Of a stretch of 64,000 bases of DNA, positions 1 to 10,955 are shown in pieces; the first letter of the stretch is position 1, and each line of letters opens with the position of its first letter. The stretch comes from Begonia masoniana (taxonomy: Eukaryota > Streptophyta > Magnoliopsida > Cucurbitales > Begoniaceae). The notes below the pieces were generated by a model. That model was not told where the DNA came from, ran no database searches, and worked only from the letters and a program-made list of their open reading frames with translations. The position numbers and the translations under genes are program-made. The DNA lies in assembly GCA_022432975.1 (NCBI GenBank), contig CM039515.1, forward strand, positions 18,633,554-18,697,553. The letters are read 5' to 3'.

Positions 1-587
1 GTTAGAGCTACGAGAAAAGCTGGGATTGGGACGCAGTCGTTGATGTACGCTGTATGCCGGTGCGGGCAGTTGTCGGGGCGCCTCGACCATAGTCTTCGGG
101 AGTGTGGGCTTTGTATTTTGATAGTATTGTAAATGTCTGTTTGTGGAATTGTTGGAAATGCGTAATGTTTTTGGTTGACAGTTATGAGATAGCTATGTGT
201 CAGGGTGATGTTTTGCTACTTAGGAATGTTAGTATTTTAGAGTTTCCTATTTATTGTTGTTTGGAGGTGTTTATATGTAGGATTGTTGAGTGGATAGTTG
301 AGGAAGAATATTCTGGTTGGGAATTGGTTTGTGTGCACCTAGCATTTTGGAGGCGCCATTTTCAAGCGTTACTTTGCCGAAATTTTCGGGAAGGACGCCG
401 TGGTGCTGAAAGGTTAGGGGTAAGGGAATTGATGTGTCTAGGCAGCTAGGTATGAAGTAAGAGAGTTTCGAGAGTTTAGTTTTAAATTCAGATGTGTTCG
501 TTTCCTTTTATGTTTGGGAGTCAGTTTTAACGTGGGATTGGTTAGCAAAGTAGCGCTCCGAGCCAGGGTGGGTTCGGGGGCGTTACA
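1..587 (+). repeat. 3' part of a gypsy-type LTR, cut by the window edge
   Basis: The stretch has no supported coding content and ends in GGGGGCGTTACA, the same kind of terminus as the gypsy LTRs ending at 55575 and 62387. Directly after it, at 588, the sequence becomes co-linear with position 4291 in the other LTR of Copia 1. I therefore infer that a gypsy element or solo LTR inserted into the left LTR of Copia 1, with TACAG (588-592) as one target-site copy. The partner copy and the start of this LTR lie left of the window. Small open frames here are not supported as genes. Confidence 0.6.
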
Positions 588-1306
588 TACAGCCTTTACA
601 CTTCTAGATTGAACTTTTCGGGCGTCAATCCACTGCCTTTACACTTTTACAGAATGAAGATTTTAGCACAAGGCTACACTCTCTCTAAAGTAAAATCTCA
701 AATTTTGAATCAAAGAGATGTAGAAAATCGCAGAGTATTAAAGTACTTTTGCTCGTGAGAGTTAAGCAATAATTGTAAAAATTGGCAAAAGTTTTTCTCT
801 CGAGCTTCTACTCTTCTTTTTATACTCGTTTGTAATTGGCTTCTCTTTTTGGACAACTCTTTATTTTTCCGTACTAAAATATGACCGTTGGAGAGCTTCC
901 ATACGCAGAAAAATAGCCGTTGAGCTCTGGAGTCGCTATGGCTTGTGATCTTTAAATCGGCGTGGTTAAGATTCTGGACCTTCGCTATTCGGACGAGTAC
1001 TTTGGACGACTGCGTCAACTTGACTTTGGACGACTGCGTCTGTCTTAAAGTTTGGACTACTGCGTCTTTCTTTGAAGTTTGGACGACTGCGTCTGTCTTT
1101 GAAGTTTGGATGACTGCGTCTGACTTCCAGGACTTCGGACTACTAACACTTAACTAAAATTGTTAGAAACATAATACCCCTTTTTAAAGGTATTTCCAGA
1201 TAATAACAATAACCATAATAAACCAATTTATATTCAGTTTATATATTTCGTATTAATTATAATCATCAAAAACATATTTAGACTTTAAATTTAATTTAAG
1301 TCAACA
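588..1306 (-). repeat. Copia 1 3' LTR (partial)
   Basis: Co-linear with 4291-5063 of the other LTR, including the shared 'gcctttacactt' and 'cgcagagtatta' blocks, and ending in TCAACA, which reads TGTTGA as an LTR start on the minus strand. About 300 bp corresponding to 3991-4290 is missing, apparently displaced left by the insertion ending at 587. The two LTRs differ by point changes and by two units of an internal tandem repeat. Confidence 0.9.
1004..1130 (-). repeat. LTR minisatellite, about 5 units
   Basis: Imperfect tandem units of about 23-27 bp built on the core GGACGACTGCGTCTG (five copies), inside the Copia 1 3' LTR. The matching block in the 5' LTR has seven copies. It lies towards the LTR 5' end in element orientation, where U3 enhancer repeats are often found; that role is inference. 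Confidence 0.85.
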
Positions 1307-1321
1307 ATCTCTCCCTTTTTT
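1307..1321 (-). promoter_or_regulatory. Polypurine tract of Copia 1
   Basis: On the minus strand AAAAAAGGGAGAGAT abuts the TGTTGAC start of the 3' LTR. This is the expected plus-strand priming site. Confidence 0.85.
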
Positions 1322-1418
1322 ATGATGACAAACATATAAACTGTTTCAAAACATATTTATCTGTATTTTAGTTAAATTTTACATACTCCTCCATACATTT
1401 ATGCCGTATTGCTTTAGC

Positions 1419-2369
1419 TCAGAAATATTTAGAAAGAGAATTTTCATTGAGCATAGTCCGAGCTAGTTCTTGAAGGGACCTATTTTTCCTCTCAACAACA
1501 CCATTTTGTTGAGGGGTTCTAGGGGAGAAGAAATTGTGCTTAATTCCATATTTGAGACACAAGAGTTCAAATTTCTCATTTTCAAATTCTCCACCATGAT
1601 CACTACGAATAGCTACAATGCTGAGCTCCTTTTCATTTTGAACTCTCTTCCTAAAGTTAGAGAAGGTGTCAAAAGTTTTATCATTTGACTTTAGAAAGAA
1701 CACCCAAGAAAATCTAGAGAAATCATCGACAATGACAAAGGCATAAGGTTTGCCTCCTAGGCTAGCAATATTAGAAGGACCGAAGAGGTCCATGTGAAGA
1801 AGTTGAAGAGGCTTAGAGGTAGAGATTGCATTCTTTGATGCAAAAGAACTTTTGATCTGCTTGCCCATTTGGCAAGCTTCACAGACTTTAGCTAAGGTGT
1901 CCATGCCTACGTGATCTAGTCTTTTATGCCAAGACCAACTATCACCAGAGGAATTCACAGTAAAACATTTTTCATCAGAAAGTTCAATATCATCTAAGTC
2001 AATAATATACACATTCTCTTTCCTATAGCCTTTAAACAGAATTGTACTAAATGAACTATCCTTAATTATGCATGAATTTGATTTAAAAATCACTTTATAT
2101 CCTTTATCACACAATAGACTTATACTAAGTAGATTATGCTTTAACCCTTCTACCAGCAATATATTCTCAATAATAGGGTCAGAGCTATTACCTATGTTAC
2201 CGATGCCAACAATTTTACCCTTCTGGTTTCCACCAAAAGTGACGTTTCCTTTCTTCTTGTTGACAACAGGAAATTTGGTTGAGTCTCTCGTCATATGTCT
2301 CGAGCATCCACTATCGAGGTACCATTGATTCCTCCTAGGAAAGCAATCAACCTGCAAGATAGTGATCAA
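1419..2369 (-). pseudogene. Copia 1 protease C-part, GAG-pre-integrase and integrase
   Basis: A 316-residue open frame. It begins with the aspartic protease region (WYLDSGCSRHMT, about residues 16-28), then a GAG-pre-integrase zinc-binding region (SWHKRLDH ... CEACQMGK, about 145-170), then the integrase core with LLHMDLFGP, VDDFSRFSW, SDHGGEFEN and PQQNGVVERKNRS, which carry the catalytic D, D and E. It stops soon after the catalytic glutamate, so the integrase C-terminus and all of RT/RNase H are missing. The frame overlaps the gag-side frame by 4 bases. The deletion makes the element dependent on others for reverse transcription. Confidence 0.9.
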
Positions 2370-3274
2370 GTGGTCTTTTTAGGTACCCAAATTTTTTGGG
2401 TCCTAGTGTTAGGTCTTGTCCCCTTATGAACCCATTGCAGTTTACCACCAGATTTAACATTGTTTACTTTTAGAGGACATACAAAAGATTTGTGTCCTAC
2501 TTCATTGAATGCGTGGCAGGTAGATGATCTAACAAAGAAATTCTTGTAGACTTTTCTTTTATTGGATTTTTCATATCCTAATCCTGCCTTGTCAAATGTA
2601 GCTCTCTGACTTCCTATCAGCATGTTCAAGTTCTTGCTACAATTAGTGAACTTAAGTACAATGTCATTTAAATTCTTATTTCTAATCTTAAGATCACTAA
2701 TTTCCTTTTCATGCGAGTTGACTTCTTTAGCATGCTTTTCAACTAAACTTGCATTTTCCTTTTTCAACAAATTGTGTTTAATTTTTAGCATACCAAATTG
2801 CTTTGCTAAATCATTAAATGCATCAATTAAGTCACCATCCTCATCAACTTCACTATCGCTAGAAGAATGACTAACCTCATCATCCTTGCCCATGAAGCAT
2901 AGATTGGCGACTTCCTCATCTTCTGAAGAGATGTCGCTCTCACTGTCATCCCAAGTAGCCTTCATAGCTCTCTTCTTGAACTTCTTGGGACATTTCTTTG
3001 CTTGAGAACATTCTGCCTTGATATGTCCTGGCTTCCCGCATACAAAACAGGTGATTTCCTTCTCTCTTTGAGGCTTCTCTCCCTTTGAGAATTTCCTTTC
3101 ATGCATCCTTTTTCTCAGGAGAAATTTGCTGAATCTTCTAGTAATGAGGGCTATGTCCTCATCATCATCTTCCTCCTCGGACTCTTCTTGTTTGCTCGAG
3201 GAAGCTTTGAGAGCAATGCCCTTTCTTTTGGAGATCTCCTTGTCCTTGAGATCTTCTTTTTCATTTTCTCTCAT
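2366..3274 (-). pseudogene. Copia 1 gag, C-terminal part with zinc knuckle
   Basis: A 302-residue frame rich in acidic and lysine-rich stretches. It has a CCHC knuckle (CFVCGKPGHIKAEC, about residues 75-88), a heptad-like charged region that may be a coiled coil (about 155-205), and a second degenerate knuckle-like segment (CHAFNEVGHKSFVC). Such long tails are typical of Sirevirus gag. It should follow the N-terminal part at 3371-3922, but a small deletion near 3370 puts the two out of frame. The first methionine here is internal to the ancestral gag, not a true start. Confidence 0.85.
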
Positions 3275-3370
3275 GGTTATCTCATGTGTTATGAGAAAAC
3301 CAATGAGTTCTTCAAGTTTGAGCGTCTTGAGATCTCTTACTTCTTGAATGGCAGTTACTTTCGGTTGCCA

Positions 3371-3922
3371 TCATCTTGGTAGACACCTTAAGATCTTCCT
3401 TACTAGTTCTTCTCTGGAATATGTCTTGCCAAATACTTTTAAACTGTTAGTAATGTTAGTAAATCTAGTAAACATTAAACTAACAGATTCTTCTTTTTTC
3501 ATAGAAAATAACTCATACTCATGGACTAACATGCTCATTTTATTTTCTTTTACTTGGTTCGTCCCCTCGTGTGTAACTTGCAATAAATGCCATATTTCCT
3601 GTGCACTATCACATCCTTGAACTCTATTGAACTCATCTCTATTAAGTGCATAGTACAGTGTGTTTATTGCTTTAGCATTCAGACTTAGATTCCTCTTATC
3701 GGACTCTGTTGATTCATGAGAGTTCTTAGGAATACTAATTTCATTCTCAGTTTTCATGGCCTTGAAAGAGCCATTCTCTATTATGTTCCAAATCTCATAA
3801 TCCATGGCTTGAACGAATATTCTCATTCTTGTCTTCCAGTAGACATAGTCACTGCCATCGAAAAATGGTGGCCTAGAAATAGACTGACCCTCTATATGTG
3901 CTATGTTAGTGTTGAATGACAT
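3371..3922 (-). pseudogene. Copia 1 gag, N-terminal part
   Basis: A 183-residue frame starting 54 bases after the primer-binding site, the expected gag start. It has the copia gag pattern: the substrate-like motif PPFFDGSDYVYWKTRM near residues 18-33, then the conserved block around YYALNRDEFNRV and the AQEIWHLL segment. The frame ends at a stop after RCLPR, where related proteins continue; the continuation is the frame at 2366-3274. Gag would form the particle core in the cytoplasm. Confidence 0.85.
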
Positions 3923-3975
3923 TTTAGATATATCACAGTATATTTCTAAATCACAAGTATGACAATATTCAACCT

Positions 3976-3988
3976 AGCTCTGATACCA
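3976..3988 (-). promoter_or_regulatory. Primer-binding site of Copia 1
   Basis: On the minus strand TGGTATCAGAGCT follows the LTR end CCTACA by two bases. It is complementary to the 3' end of initiator methionine tRNA, the usual primer for plant LTR elements. Confidence 0.9.
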
Positions 3989-3990
3989 AT

Positions 3991-5063
3991 TGTAGGATCG
4001 TGATTGTCTAAAAGGGGGGGGGGGGGCGGTGAATTAGAAATTTATTAATCTAATCGATTTTAGATATGCAAATTAGGTTTATCTTTTCTTCTCACTTTTT
4101 GGTAATATTGTACTAAAACAGAAAAGAATATCAAACAAATAAAAGTAAGAGTGAGAGAGAGAGATTGACACCAATATTTTTACGTGGTTCGGCCAAAACC
4201 TACCTACGTCCACGCTTCAAGGTTTCCTCCTTGAAGATCCTTATCTTCTCCTCAATGAGAATTCTTGATCGAACTTCACGGGCATCGATCTATAGCCTTT
4301 ACACTTCTGGATTGAACTTTCCGGGCATCAATCTACTGCCTTTACACTTTTACATAATAAAGATTTTAGCACAAGGCTACACTCTCTCTAAAAGTAAAAT
4401 CTCAAGTTTTGAACCAGAGAGATGTAGAAAATCGCAGAGTATTACAGTACTTTTGCTCGTGAGAGTTAAGCGATAATTGTAAAAATTGGCAAAAGTTTTT
4501 CTCTCAAGCTTCTACTCTTCCTTTTATATTCGTCTGTAATCGGCTTCTCTTTTTGGACAACTCTTTATTTTTTCGTACTAAAATATGACAGTTGGAGAGC
4601 TTTCGTATGCAGAAAAATAGCCGTTGAGCTCTGGAGTCGCTATCGCTTGTGGTCTTTAAATCAGCGTGGTTAAGATTCTAGACTTTCGCTATTCGGACGA
4701 GTACTTTGGACGACTGCGTCAACTTGACTTTGGACGACTGCGTCTGTCTTGACTTTGGACGACTGCGTCTGTCTTGAAGTTTGGACGACTGTGTCTTTCT
4801 TTGAAGTTTAGACGACTGCGTCTGTCTTTGAAGTTTGGAAGACTGTGTCTGTCTTTGAAGTTTGGACGACTACGTCTGACTTCCAGGACTTCGGACTACT
4901 AACACTTAACTAAAATCGTCAGAAACATAATACCTTTTTTTAAAGGGTATTTCCAGATAACAACAATAACCATAATAAACCAATTTTAATTCAGTTTATA
5001 TATTTCGTATTAATCATAATCATCAAAAACATATTTAGACTTCAAACTTAATTTAAGTCAACA
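3991..5063 (-). repeat. Copia 1 5' LTR, full length
   Basis: A 1073-bp LTR reading TGTTGAC...CCTACA on the minus strand. It contains a long guanine run on the plus strand near 4014-4026, next to GGTGAATT, close to its 3' end. Flanking bases after 5063 are GGGGC. The partner 3' LTR is truncated, so the target duplication cannot be checked here. Confidence 0.9.
4708..4887 (-). repeat. LTR minisatellite, about 7 units
   Basis: Same GGACGACTGCGTCTG-type unit as at 1004-1130 but with two more copies. The difference arose after insertion, because the two LTRs start out identical. Confidence 0.85.
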
Positions 5064-5306
5064 GGGGCTTCCACGACGGGCTGCGTAGTTGGGCTTTCAG
5101 GAAGAGGCGCAGAGCCCAGACCCAAGAGATGCAATATGCTGACATGTCCTTGCCATTAGAGAAGGAGGCAGATAAAGGTCGGTGAGAAACTAGACAGGGC
5201 ATGGGTTTTTTAGACTATGGAAGGGTGAGGGTGTTTGGCTGCGAGGAAAATGCAAGCAGGTTATACTCTCTTCTAATATTTACTCTCTTCTGATATTTTA
5301 TTTTTA
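5064..5306. other. Unassigned spacer
   Basis: Moderately GC-rich at first, then T-rich. It lies between Copia 1 and a Mutator-like miniature element. I see no LTR, coding domain or RNA here; it may be older host or repeat sequence. Confidence 0.4.
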
Positions 5307-6707
5307 GGATTTTTTTTTTTTAATTTAAACCCAAAATTTTTCAGATTTTTTAAAAAAATTCTCAAAACTTACTATTCATCAAAAAAACCCTCAAAGTATC
5401 ATAAATAAACAATTTGAACCTTAAGGGGGGGGGGGGGGTGAGGAGGTCAGCCTCTTTGGAGAATACGGTCAGTCCAGGGGTGAGGAGGCCGGCCTCTTTG
5501 GAGAAGACAGTCGGTTCAACTGGACCGGCCGTCTCATCCTCAATTTTTTTTTTTTTTTTTGATTTGGGCAAAGGACAGCTGGTCCATGGGGAAAAACCCG
5601 TGACTTTTGTCACGGGTTTTGTATTTTAGGAAGAGAAGGACCGCCGGTCCATTTATAATATTTACTTGAATCAGAATTCATAGCCGTCGCTAATATAAAA
5701 AAAATATTATCAATATTTAAATAAATAAAATAAAAATAAATAATTATACTTGAATCAGAACTCATGGTCGTCGCAAATTAATTGTATTTGACATTATATA
5801 AAAGTAATTAAATCAAAAAGTTAAAACGAGGAGAGTACTGATCAGGATAATTCTCAGAAAAAATTGTATTGGACAATCTCCTAGACATAATTATCTTTCT
5901 AAGTAAGTTTCCAGGAAAGACTAGAGAGGTCACAAACGGTCCCGCTTAAAATTCAGTTTCCTAGACATAACTTACTTACACAATACAATTACACTACTTA
6001 ATATGCGGTACGAGAAACGATAACAGATGCGATCTAATTATCTACGGTATAATAGATAAGTATCTAATAAAAATAAAATAGAAAAAAACTTCGTAGTTAG
6101 CCAGTGAATGAGGAGAAATATTGTCGAAGCAAGAAAATAGTCGTCGCTAATATAGAAAAAAATATTAGAAATATTTAAATAAATAAAAGTAAAATAAAAT
6201 GTTCACATTTTTAGAATTTAAATATAAATTGTTAAGAGAATTTCAAATAAAAAATACAATGAATAAAAAATACGTCATAAAAAATTTAATCTCGGTTTAA
6301 CATATTATATGAGTTTTTTTTTTAAATCCCTAGAGTAAATGATAAAATTTAAAAAAAAACTTCGTACCTAGCAGGTGAACGTAGAGAAATATCACTGGAA
6401 CAAGAAAATAGTCGAAAGAGTATTGAAAGTTTTGTGTGATTTGAAAATCAAGAGGGAGTGCTTTATATAGATGGGAGAGGACGGCTGGTCCGTCATCTAC
6501 CCAAACCAAAAAAAATAAAAAATAAAATTTGAGGATGGGACGACCAGTTCAGCTGGACCAGCCGTCTTCTCCAGAGAGGCCACCTCCTTCGAGGTTCAAA
6601 TTGTTTATTTATGATATTTTGAGATTTTTTTCGATGAATAGTAAATTTTGAGGATTTTTTTTTCTTAAATAAAAAATTTTGAGTTTAAATTAACAAAAAA
6701 AAAAACC
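5307..6707. mobile_element. Mutator-like miniature element with long terminal inverted repeats
   Basis: The two ends are inverted copies of each other: roughly 5307-5600 matches the reverse complement of roughly 6478-6707 (GGATTTTT...TTAATTTAAAC at each end). The flanks are TTATTTTTA (5298-5306) and TTGTTTTTA (6708-6716), a 9-bp target duplication with one mismatch. Long TIRs with 9-bp duplications are the signature of Mutator-like elements. The 1401-bp body has no coding region, is AT-rich and contains diverged internal duplications (for example near 5690 and 6145). The left arm is longer because of a tandem duplicate at about 5437-5522. A fold-back element is the alternative. Confidence 0.75.
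5593..5620. repeat. Perfect 12-bp hairpin
   Basis: AAAACCCGTGAC and its exact reverse complement are separated by TTTT. It lies in the left arm of the miniature element. Followed by a short T-rich stretch, it would fold in RNA, but no gene is attached. Confidence 0.7.
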
Positions 6708-7585
6708 TTGTTTTTACTATGACTCAAAATAATTTACTTTTTTTTCGTAAATTTAATTATTTTTCACAAAATAATACTTCAATAATTTGTTGAACTTAAA
6801 TCTTAAAAAAAATTTATTAATAAAAAAATCATTACCATTGTGCTAGTGTAGATTTCCGTGAAATGTGATAGATAGACATGTCATTCATGCACCTAGTATT
6901 CAATAAACAATAATAAAAATGTTATTTCGTACATTTGTATTGGTACGATATTGATATTGGATGTTTATGCATTCACGATTGCGTGGTAACGAGTACATGG
7001 ATGACAATTTGACTAACGTGCAAGTCAAATGTATTTTCTTGGGATGCGAAATAGACGCACGTTGATTGACCCTAGTATCCAATATGTACTTGAACTATAT
7101 ATTTTGGGGATGCATATTCTCTAGTATTGTTACTCAGTTTGGTTATGATCTATGGTGCTGGAAGTTGCAAATTAGTAAAAATTAGAGCTCAATATTAATG
7201 TATTTCTTTTGTGTTTTTGTGGCCGTCATGGTTTGTAAACGAATATGAGTTTTATTTCCTTTGTTAATCCTCGCGAGGTGATTTAGCTACTAAAGTCGGG
7301 CAGGGGTGTATCGTGAAACGCTAATATATTTGGATACTAGTGTTGAATAACAATGCACCCTGAAACATTATGATATTTCAACGATTAACATGATGAACCG
7401 TGAAATCTATGAATTTTGTGCACGACTGGTACATGAGTTAAATTGATCATATTCATTGGATGTATATATGTATTATCATCATCACATGCATGTAAGTAGA
7501 TAGACATTAGAATCTACTTGAACAATGCAATCAATAATTGTGACGACTACATTAATTGGTATTTTTTTGCATAATCATCGCATAT
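6708..7585. other. AT-rich stretch with no recognised feature
   Basis: No credible coding frame, LTR end, tandem repeat or RNA gene is seen. It is probably older intergenic sequence upstream of Copia 2. Confidence 0.4.
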
Positions 7586-8052
7586 TGTTATAGGTAGATG
7601 TGTTATTAGTTTGCCTATAAGATAGTGCAACTGTAGTAAGTAGTTGTACTTTGTATAGTCTCTTAATTAATGTTAACTAATAAACATTTAATGAGATAAG
7701 TGCAAGAATTTTACTGCACTTGGTAATGGTGATAATGCATGTGGCAATCTGCAGTTAATGATGGACGTGAACATGAGTGAGAGATTGACTTGTCGCTGAG
7801 TATTAAAGTTGTGAAAGTTATTAGCTTATAGTCCACTTCACTATTCATTTCTAGTTAGTTCGCTTAGTTTTAGTTTGGTTATAGCTGCTCTTGTCTTGTC
7901 ATTCATTTATTGTTACCTGTATATTTTGTAATCTTCACTTGGGAAAACACAATATGACGAATCATTACTTTTCTTCTCCCGTCATCTCTCTTCGTCCTTC
8001 TCTTCTCTCTCTGTTCTTCATCTCCGGCGATCTCTACTGTGAAATCCTAACC
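7586..8052 (+). other. Presumed 5' LTR and leader of Copia 2
   Basis: The primer-binding site at 8053 implies that an LTR ends just before it (AATCCTAACC). The last 100 bases are a strongly pyrimidine-rich CTTCTC-type leader, common at the 3' end of copia LTRs. I cannot fix the start: TGTTA occurs at 7586 but is not confirmed, and the 3' LTR needed for comparison is beyond the window. Confidence 0.4.
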
Positions 8053-8064
8053 TGGTATCAGAGC
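8053..8064 (+). promoter_or_regulatory. Primer-binding site of Copia 2
   Basis: TGGTATCAGAGC, complementary to initiator methionine tRNA, 9 bases upstream of the gag start. Confidence 0.9.
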
Positions 8065-8072
8065 ACGGTTGG

Positions 8073-9006
8073 ATGGCATCTTCAAGCTCAACAACTCTGC
8101 CTTCGCCCTCCCCTGTTCATTCCCCTTCTCTACCCCCTTTTCCATCCATGAATCAGACACTGTCTGTGAAGCTCGACAACCTCAACTATCTGATATGGAA
8201 AGCTCAAATCCTCCACATTGTTACTGCCAATGGAATTCGTCACATCCTGGACGGTTCTTCTCCCCAACCTCCTGAATTTTTGGATTCCACATCGCACCAA
8301 ATCAATCCCGATTTCCTCCTCTGGAGCCGTTACAATAGCCTCATTATCAGCTGGCTATTCTCCTCTCTCTCCGAACAATTCATTCCCCAAATTGTTGCCC
8401 TTACCTCTGCAAGTGAAATTTGTGCTGCCCTCGCAAACACTGTCGCCTCATCCTCTCTGGCACGTATCAGTGAACTCCGCTCGCAGCTCCAATCTCTCAC
8501 CAAAGATGGTCTTTCAACAGCCACCTACATTAAGAAACTCTAGCATTTGCAACACTCTCACTGCCACCGGCGAATCGGTTTCTTCCAAAGACAAAATGCT
8601 GTATTTTCTCAGAGGACTCGGACCAGAGTATAATCCTTTCGTCACGGCAATCACTACCCGCTCCAAACCTCCATCTCTGGAAGAAGCCCAAAGCATGCGC
8701 CAAATCTACGACTTTCCCTTGGAGAAACAAAATCCGACTGTCCTACTTCCGATGCTGACGCAAATGCACGCGAACGCTGCCTTTCAGCCATCTTTCCGCG
8801 CACCCTGGACTCCTCGCCCTGAAACCAATTTCCGATCTACCTCCATGACCGATTCCCCTCAAAGCCAACGTGGTTCACCCCACCCGTTCAACCATCCTAG
8901 CCCATGGCATCCCCGGCCCAACCCACACTTAAGGCCTCGTTGTAAAATCTGTGGCAAACTGGGCCACTCGGCCCTCAAGTGTTTTCACCTCCTCTCTGCA
9001 GCCTAG
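8073..9006 (+). pseudogene. Copia 2 gag
   Basis: Gag-like reading starts at the ATG at 8073 and has the copia gag N-terminal motif LDNLNYLIWKAQ (about residues 33-44). An amber codon at 8541-8543 and a frameshift break it. The continuation in another frame has the segment LRGLGPEYNPFVTAI and ends after a CCHC knuckle, CKICGKLGHSALKC (about 8938-8979), at a stop at 9004-9006. The product would be the capsid/nucleocapsid protein. Between 9007 and 9228 is a proline-rich spacer without a clear domain. Confidence 0.85.
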
Positions 9007-9228
9007 TGAGCCCAGCCTACAACTCAAGCCCATGCCAACCAAATCAGCTTAATCCATGAACCGACCCAAACCCATTACCTCTATCCCTCCACCCAAGCCC
9101 GACCCGACCTTCACCCATCTGACCCGCCCATTCCCTTTAACACTCACCCCATTTCCCGTCCCCAAACCAGACCGCCCTCTGTATCCAACTTCACAGGCCT
9201 TCTTTCTACTCCTTCTCCGTCGCCGACC

Positions 9229-10934
9229 ATGCCGTGGATCTTAGATTCCGGCTCCACCAATCATTTTACACTGCACCCCGAGCTTCTCAGTCAGGTTCAA
9301 CCTCTCTCTGCTCCTTCTCAAGTTGCCACAGCCAAAGGTAATGTCATTCCCCTTTCTCATTTTGGTTCTGTATTTCTTCCGGCAATTGGCCGGCCCCTTC
9401 ACTTACCTCAAGATTTCACACTCCACACCTATCTCACAACTTGTTAAGCATCTCCAAATTATGTCAGCAAAACTCTGTTTATGTTGAATTTCACCCAACG
9501 TCTTTTTTTGTTAAGGATCGGCTTTCCCACCGAGTTCTGCTTCATGGTTCTCTCCATGACAGACTCTACCACACGCCTTCATTTGGTCCATTTTTGTCAA
9601 AGTTGGTTCGGTCTCCTCCACCATCCTCGTCGGCCCCTGTCTTGTTGCCACAATCCGCCTCTGTTTTACTGCCAGAATCAACCTTGTCTCTCACTGCCCA
9701 GCACAGTGATGTTTCTGCCTCTCCTCCTGATGCTCTCTGGCACTTACATTTAGGTCACCCATCATTCTCTGTAATGCAGAAAATTCTTAGATCATGTAAT
9801 TTAAATCTATCGAATGTTGAACCCAAATTTTGTACATCTTACCAAATGAGCAAAAGTCATCAATTACCATTTCAAAATTCTCAGTCTCATGCTCAATTTC
9901 CTTTTGACATTGTTCATACTGACGTTTGGGGTCCATCTCCCGTTAAATCCATTACTAGTGCTCGGTATTTCATCCTATTTATCGATGATTGTATCCGTTT
10001 CACTTGGCTTTTCCCTCTCAAATTAAAAAGTGAAGTCTACCATACATTTGTCAATTTCTATCAATTTGTAAACACTCAGTTTGGTACTAAAATCAAAGCT
10101 GTCCAATCAGACTGGGGTGGTGAATTTCAATCCCTCACCAATCTGTTTAAATCTCTCGGCATTCAGCATCGCATTTCTTGTCCCTACACTCCAAATCAAA
10201 ACGGCAGAGTCGAACGCAAAAATCGACATGTCGTTGAAACTGGCATCACCCTTCTTTTCCATTCCTTTGTTCCTCATCACTTCTGGACTTATGCTTTTAT
10301 CACTGCTACTACCGTGATTAGTTTTCTCCCCACTCCCGTCCTCCACCACAAGTCTCCTTTTGAGTGCTTATTCCAAACATTCCCAGATTACGCCTCCCTT
10401 CGTGTTTTCGGTTGTCTCTGTTTTCCTCACCTTCGGCCCTTCAATCAACATAAACTCCAGGCTCGATCTCTCCCATGTGTATTCTTAGGTCCAAGTCCTC
10501 ATCACAAAGGATATATTTGTCTCGATCCCAAAACCAACAAACTCTACATTTCTCGTCATGTCAAATTCGTGGAGTTTCAATTTTCGTTCACTACACCCCA
10601 CAAATTTGCATCTCACTCAACCCCTTTCACTCTCCAAATCCCCTACGCACCTTTCCCTTCATCTCCCACCAACCCTCATGTTTCGCCACTTTCCTTAATT
10701 ATCATGCCTTCCCCCTCTCGACCCAGCCCTCCATTTCCAGACTCCCCACCTTCTTCCCCAACCAATACCCTGCTCCCCTCACCATCCCATGACTCTATAC
10801 CCACTTCCATGCCCATCCAAACTGTTCACCCCACTCATCCTATGACGACCCGGGCCAAAGCAGGTGTATTCAAGCCAAAAGCTTTTATCCTTGAGCCTTA
10901 TATTGAACCCAAAACCTTTACCCAAGCTGCCTGA
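9229..10934 (+). pseudogene. Copia 2 protease and integrase
   Basis: The protease motif WILDSGSTNHFTLH opens the frame, which shifts near 9441. Then come the GAG-pre-integrase segment (LWHLHLGHPSFSVM ... FCTSYQ, where the second Cys pair is degenerate), and the integrase core with VHTDVWGPS, QSDWGGEFQS and NGRVERKNRHVVE, which carry D, D and E. A long serine/proline-rich linker follows to a stop at 10932-10934. Function in an intact element: cleavage of the polyprotein and insertion of the cDNA. The Cys loss, frameshift and stop make it inactive. Confidence 0.88.
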
Positions 10935-10955
10935 TACCCTCACTGGCTTCAGGTT

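Larger units (their letters stand above)
588..5063 (-). mobile_element. Copia 1: Sirevirus-like Ty1/copia element lacking RT/RNase H
   Basis: Reading on the minus strand the order is 5' LTR (3991-5063), primer-binding site (3976-3988), gag, protease-integrase, polypurine tract (1307-1321) and 3' LTR (588-1306, cut on its left). The gag and protease-integrase style (GCSRHMT protease motif, long gag with coiled-coil-rich tail) resembles SIRE1/Sirevirus copia elements. Integrase ends about 100 bp before the polypurine tract, so the whole reverse transcriptase and RNase H region, normally over 2 kb, is absent. The element is non-autonomous and its remaining frames are broken. Confidence 0.9.

Noticed and set aside
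102..449. 115-residue open frame at the left edge
   Set aside because: Inside LTR sequence, no recognisable domain, composition not protein-like.
6900..7082. Short minus-strand frame in the unassigned stretch
   Set aside because: 60 residues, no domain, no context; chance frame in AT-rich DNA.
8053..8064. tRNA gene remnants at TGGTATCAGAGC sites
   Set aside because: Only the 12-19 bases complementary to the tRNA 3' end are present, next to LTR ends; no cloverleaf can be drawn.
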